Assembly: GCA_034440455.1 (NCBI GenBank)
Contig: JAWXCB010000046.1
Location: 1-61,334 of the forward strand
Origin: JAWXCB01 sp034440455
GTDB taxonomy: Bacteria; Bacteroidota; Bacteroidia; Chitinophagales; CAIOSU01
DNA length: 61,334 nt
Reading direction: 5' to 3'
Below, piece by piece: positions 59,953 through 61,334 of the stretch; the stretch's first letter is position 1, and each line of letters begins with the position of its first letter. The notes under the pieces were generated by a model. The model searched no databases. It saw only the letters and a program-made list of their open reading frames with translations, and had not been told where the DNA came from. Position numbers and translations under genes: made by a program.

Positions 59953-60210
59953 ATGAATAAACGGCTGCTCATCAGCATACCATTCATTGCTATTGTTGCA
60001 GTCTGCCTTTTTTTGTACTCCCAATGCAAACCATCTGACTCCGACTATCTCTACGTCACGTTCCGCTGCTTTGATAAACAACGCTGCGGAAAGGGCGCAT
60101 TGCGCTTTTTGAAAGAAGAAACAAAAGACTTTGACAAAGGCGACACTAATTATGATGAGTGGTTGGCGCGGGTGACTTCGTTTCCGCATCGGTATCTTAG
60201 TAGCGCGTGA
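59953..60210 (+). CDS. Small membrane-anchored protein
   Basis: The 85-residue protein has an N-terminal membrane segment (about 4-22) and a Cys-containing mature part (CKPSDSDYLYVTFRC, CFDKQRCGKG), ending WLARVTSFPHRYLSSA. It starts 6 nt after gcvP, so it is probably transcribed with it. The cysteines may form disulfides. Function unknown; no relative recognised. Confidence 0.6.
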   Translation: MNKRLLISIPFIAIVAVCLFLYSQCKPSDSDYLYVTFRCFDKQRCGKGALRFLKEETKDFDKGDTNYDEWLARVTSFPHRYLSSA

Positions 60211-60256
60211 CTTAGGAAGAAAGTAATTGTCTATGAATAAAACAATCAATCCCTTT

Positions 60257-60826
60257 TTATTTTTTCAAAGTGTCGTAAAGATTTCCTTTTTGATAATCTT
60301 TATGAACGTAAAATAAAGTTCGTTCAATGTCTTTTGACGTTACACCGAATTTTTTTGCATAGTAGCGAATGATTACTAAAAATCTATACCACTCGTTGAA
60401 CTTAAAATTTACTCCTTTGGGATTTGTTTTCATTGTTCCGATACTGTGAAGTAATTCCCAAACTCTAATATCAATTACACCATATCGTTTCGGATCAATA
60501 AACATTAAAATTGAGGAAGCCATTGGAACAGATACCCCATTTAGCTTTGTAAAGAATTCCATTTTTCTCTTTTCACTTCGAGTATTTAACGCTTCTTTAG
60601 AGAGTTTGTTTATTATCCCTTCGGAATTGCTTTTTATTAACCGTATTGCCCTTGCTGATTTCCAATGGCAAATTATTTCAAGTTCCGACTTCTTCAAGTT
60701 TCCTCGTTTTTTAACTACTTTAAGTTCTTTAATAAGTTGTTCTGTTCCGTCAGGTCGTTCTTTTGTTTCTAAATGTTTTTTAATCAATGGCTCTAAACTG
60801 TCATATGGTATTTTTTGCAATGGCAT
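60257..60826 (-). CDS. Helix-hairpin-helix protein, DNA glycosylase-like
   Basis: This 189-residue, mostly helical protein has the segment LNGVSVPMASSILMFIDPKRYGVIDIRVWELL (about 95-126), the pattern of a helix-hairpin-helix DNA glycosylase (hairpin LNGVSV-x-A, then the D of 'VIDIRV' in the position of the catalytic Asp). That suggests a base-excision enzyme or DNA-binding relative. The region is AT-rich compared with the rest. It may belong to a mobile or accessory set; family assignment needs a structure comparison. Confidence 0.6.
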   Translation of the reverse strand: MPLQKIPYDSLEPLIKKHLETKERPDGTEQLIKELKVVKKRGNLKKSELEIICHWKSARAIRLIKSNSEGIINKLSKEALNTRSEKRKMEFFTKLNGVSVPMASSILMFIDPKRYGVIDIRVWELLHSIGTMKTNPKGVNFKFNEWYRFLVIIRYYAKKFGVTSKDIERTLFYVHKDYQKGNLYDTLKK

Positions 60827-60869
60827 AGAAGATTATCTTTAATGTAGTCCTATATTTCTCAGTTTATTT

Positions 60870-61244
60870 TTACTTGTCAATTCTTGCCCACCATGTATAA
60901 ACTTCTTCATCCTCAACCCAATTTCCATATAGAAAATACGCTTTTTTGTTTTCAAATAATTCGCACGATACATCACCGTTCCAGTCGGCATCAGATGCTT
61001 CTGAAAATGTGCCCGTATATTCGGTTCCTCTATCATTAATCAGCAGATTAATATTATAGCTAATTACTTCTCCATCAATTTCCACTGCTTCAGTTGAAAA
61101 TTTAATCATGTGGTCTTGAACAAGTGCATATTTAACTTTAGTACTTGTATGGGCGGTTTCATCTTTCTTAGAAAAATTACGATTGCCTTTATAGCCGAAG
61201 TCATCTAAGACCCAATAAATTTTCCCTGATAATTGTAGATTCAT
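60870..61244 (-). CDS. Hypothetical protein of an AT-rich tail
   Basis: The 124-residue protein is acidic and beta-rich, with aromatic residues at NLQLSGKIYWVLDDFGYKG, GTFSEASDADWNGDVSCELF and YGNWVEDEEVYTWWARIDK. There is no signal peptide. It resembles small immunity- or effector-like proteins of accessory regions but no family is recognised. It starts near the end of the window and lies 43 nt from the helix-hairpin-helix gene, in the same direction. Confidence 0.6.
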   Translation of the reverse strand: MNLQLSGKIYWVLDDFGYKGNRNFSKKDETAHTSTKVKYALVQDHMIKFSTEAVEIDGEVISYNINLLINDRGTEYTGTFSEASDADWNGDVSCELFENKKAYFLYGNWVEDEEVYTWWARIDK

Positions 61245-61334
61245 GTTAAAGCTTCTTTGTTAATATTCAGCCGAAATCTACCTATAAAATTTTTATTTCC
61301 AAAATCCTCCCTTTTTGTTCTTCCAACCCTCCCC

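Noticed and set aside
1..61334. tRNA, rRNA, riboswitch or phage genes
   Set aside because: Reading both strands by eye, I found no cloverleaf, conserved rRNA segment, riboswitch core or phage structural gene. Short RNAs could be missed without a model search.

Overview
The window is a piece of a Bacteroidota chromosome. The main evidence is two secreted proteins with C-terminal signals for type IX secretion (a type A sorting domain and a CHU_C/gliding-type domain with SprB-like repeats), a TonB-dependent receptor, many small lipoproteins, the virtual absence of Shine-Dalgarno sequences, and several copies of the Bacteroidota -7 promoter box TAnnTTTG. I see no rRNA, tRNA, CRISPR array, prophage or intact insertion sequence. 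Most genes are housekeeping or cell-envelope genes in short transcription units.

Layout. 1-5.3 kb: an EGF-like lipoprotein, sixA, a phosphopantetheinyl transferase, a WD40 propeller, dcd, an M15-like DUF5715 protein and a lipoprotein. 6.0-11.6 kb: a threonine operon, thrA-thrB-thrC, with a UPF0175/DUF3368 toxin-antitoxin pair between thrA and thrB. 11.7-16.4 kb: two asparagine-synthetase-like amidotransferases flanking a GT4 glycosyltransferase. 16.5-26.6 kb: lipA, an outer-membrane barrel, OsmC, a phosphodiesterase-like protein, a TonB receptor with a small partner, an SGNH hydrolase, a broken ParE module and a GMC oxidoreductase. 26.6-35.4 kb: bioA, a type IX cargo, tdk, a coiled-coil protein, a gene with an in-frame amber codon, waaA and a DUF4160/DUF2442 pair. 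35.4-46.4 kb: sugar-nucleotide genes for envelope polysaccharide (a frameshifted WbpE-like aminotransferase, ugd, a UDP-xylose synthase, a WbpA/TviB-like dehydrogenase, rfbB and a WbpP-like epimerase), interrupted by a RAYT transposase with its REPs, a DEAD-type helicase and decayed IS4 debris. 46.5-61.3 kb: aroB-aroA, an MBL hydrolase, a CDF transporter, msrB, a 1240-residue type IX cargo, hsp20, gcvP and two poorly known genes in an AT-rich tail.

The most unusual property is the density of small dispersed palindromic repeats and where they have landed. At least four families lie in the gaps, and repeat-derived DNA also lies in frame inside or at the end of conserved enzyme genes: waaA carries a complete copy of a repeat that is intergenic elsewhere in the window; gcvP and bioA carry similar intergenic-type DNA as extra internal peptides; the phosphopantetheinyl transferase and the small partner of the TonB receptor end inside a repeat. 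The REPs around the RAYT gene form a self-contained REP/transposase unit with a third copy 1.4 kb away.

Three genes are disrupted by single changes: the WbpE-like aminotransferase (1-nt deletion at the active-site lysine), a ParE toxin (1-nt insertion) and a lipoprotein-like gene (amber codon). These could be real decay or consensus errors; reads or a related genome would tell. All functions are inferred from motifs and family resemblance seen by eye; no database search was run.
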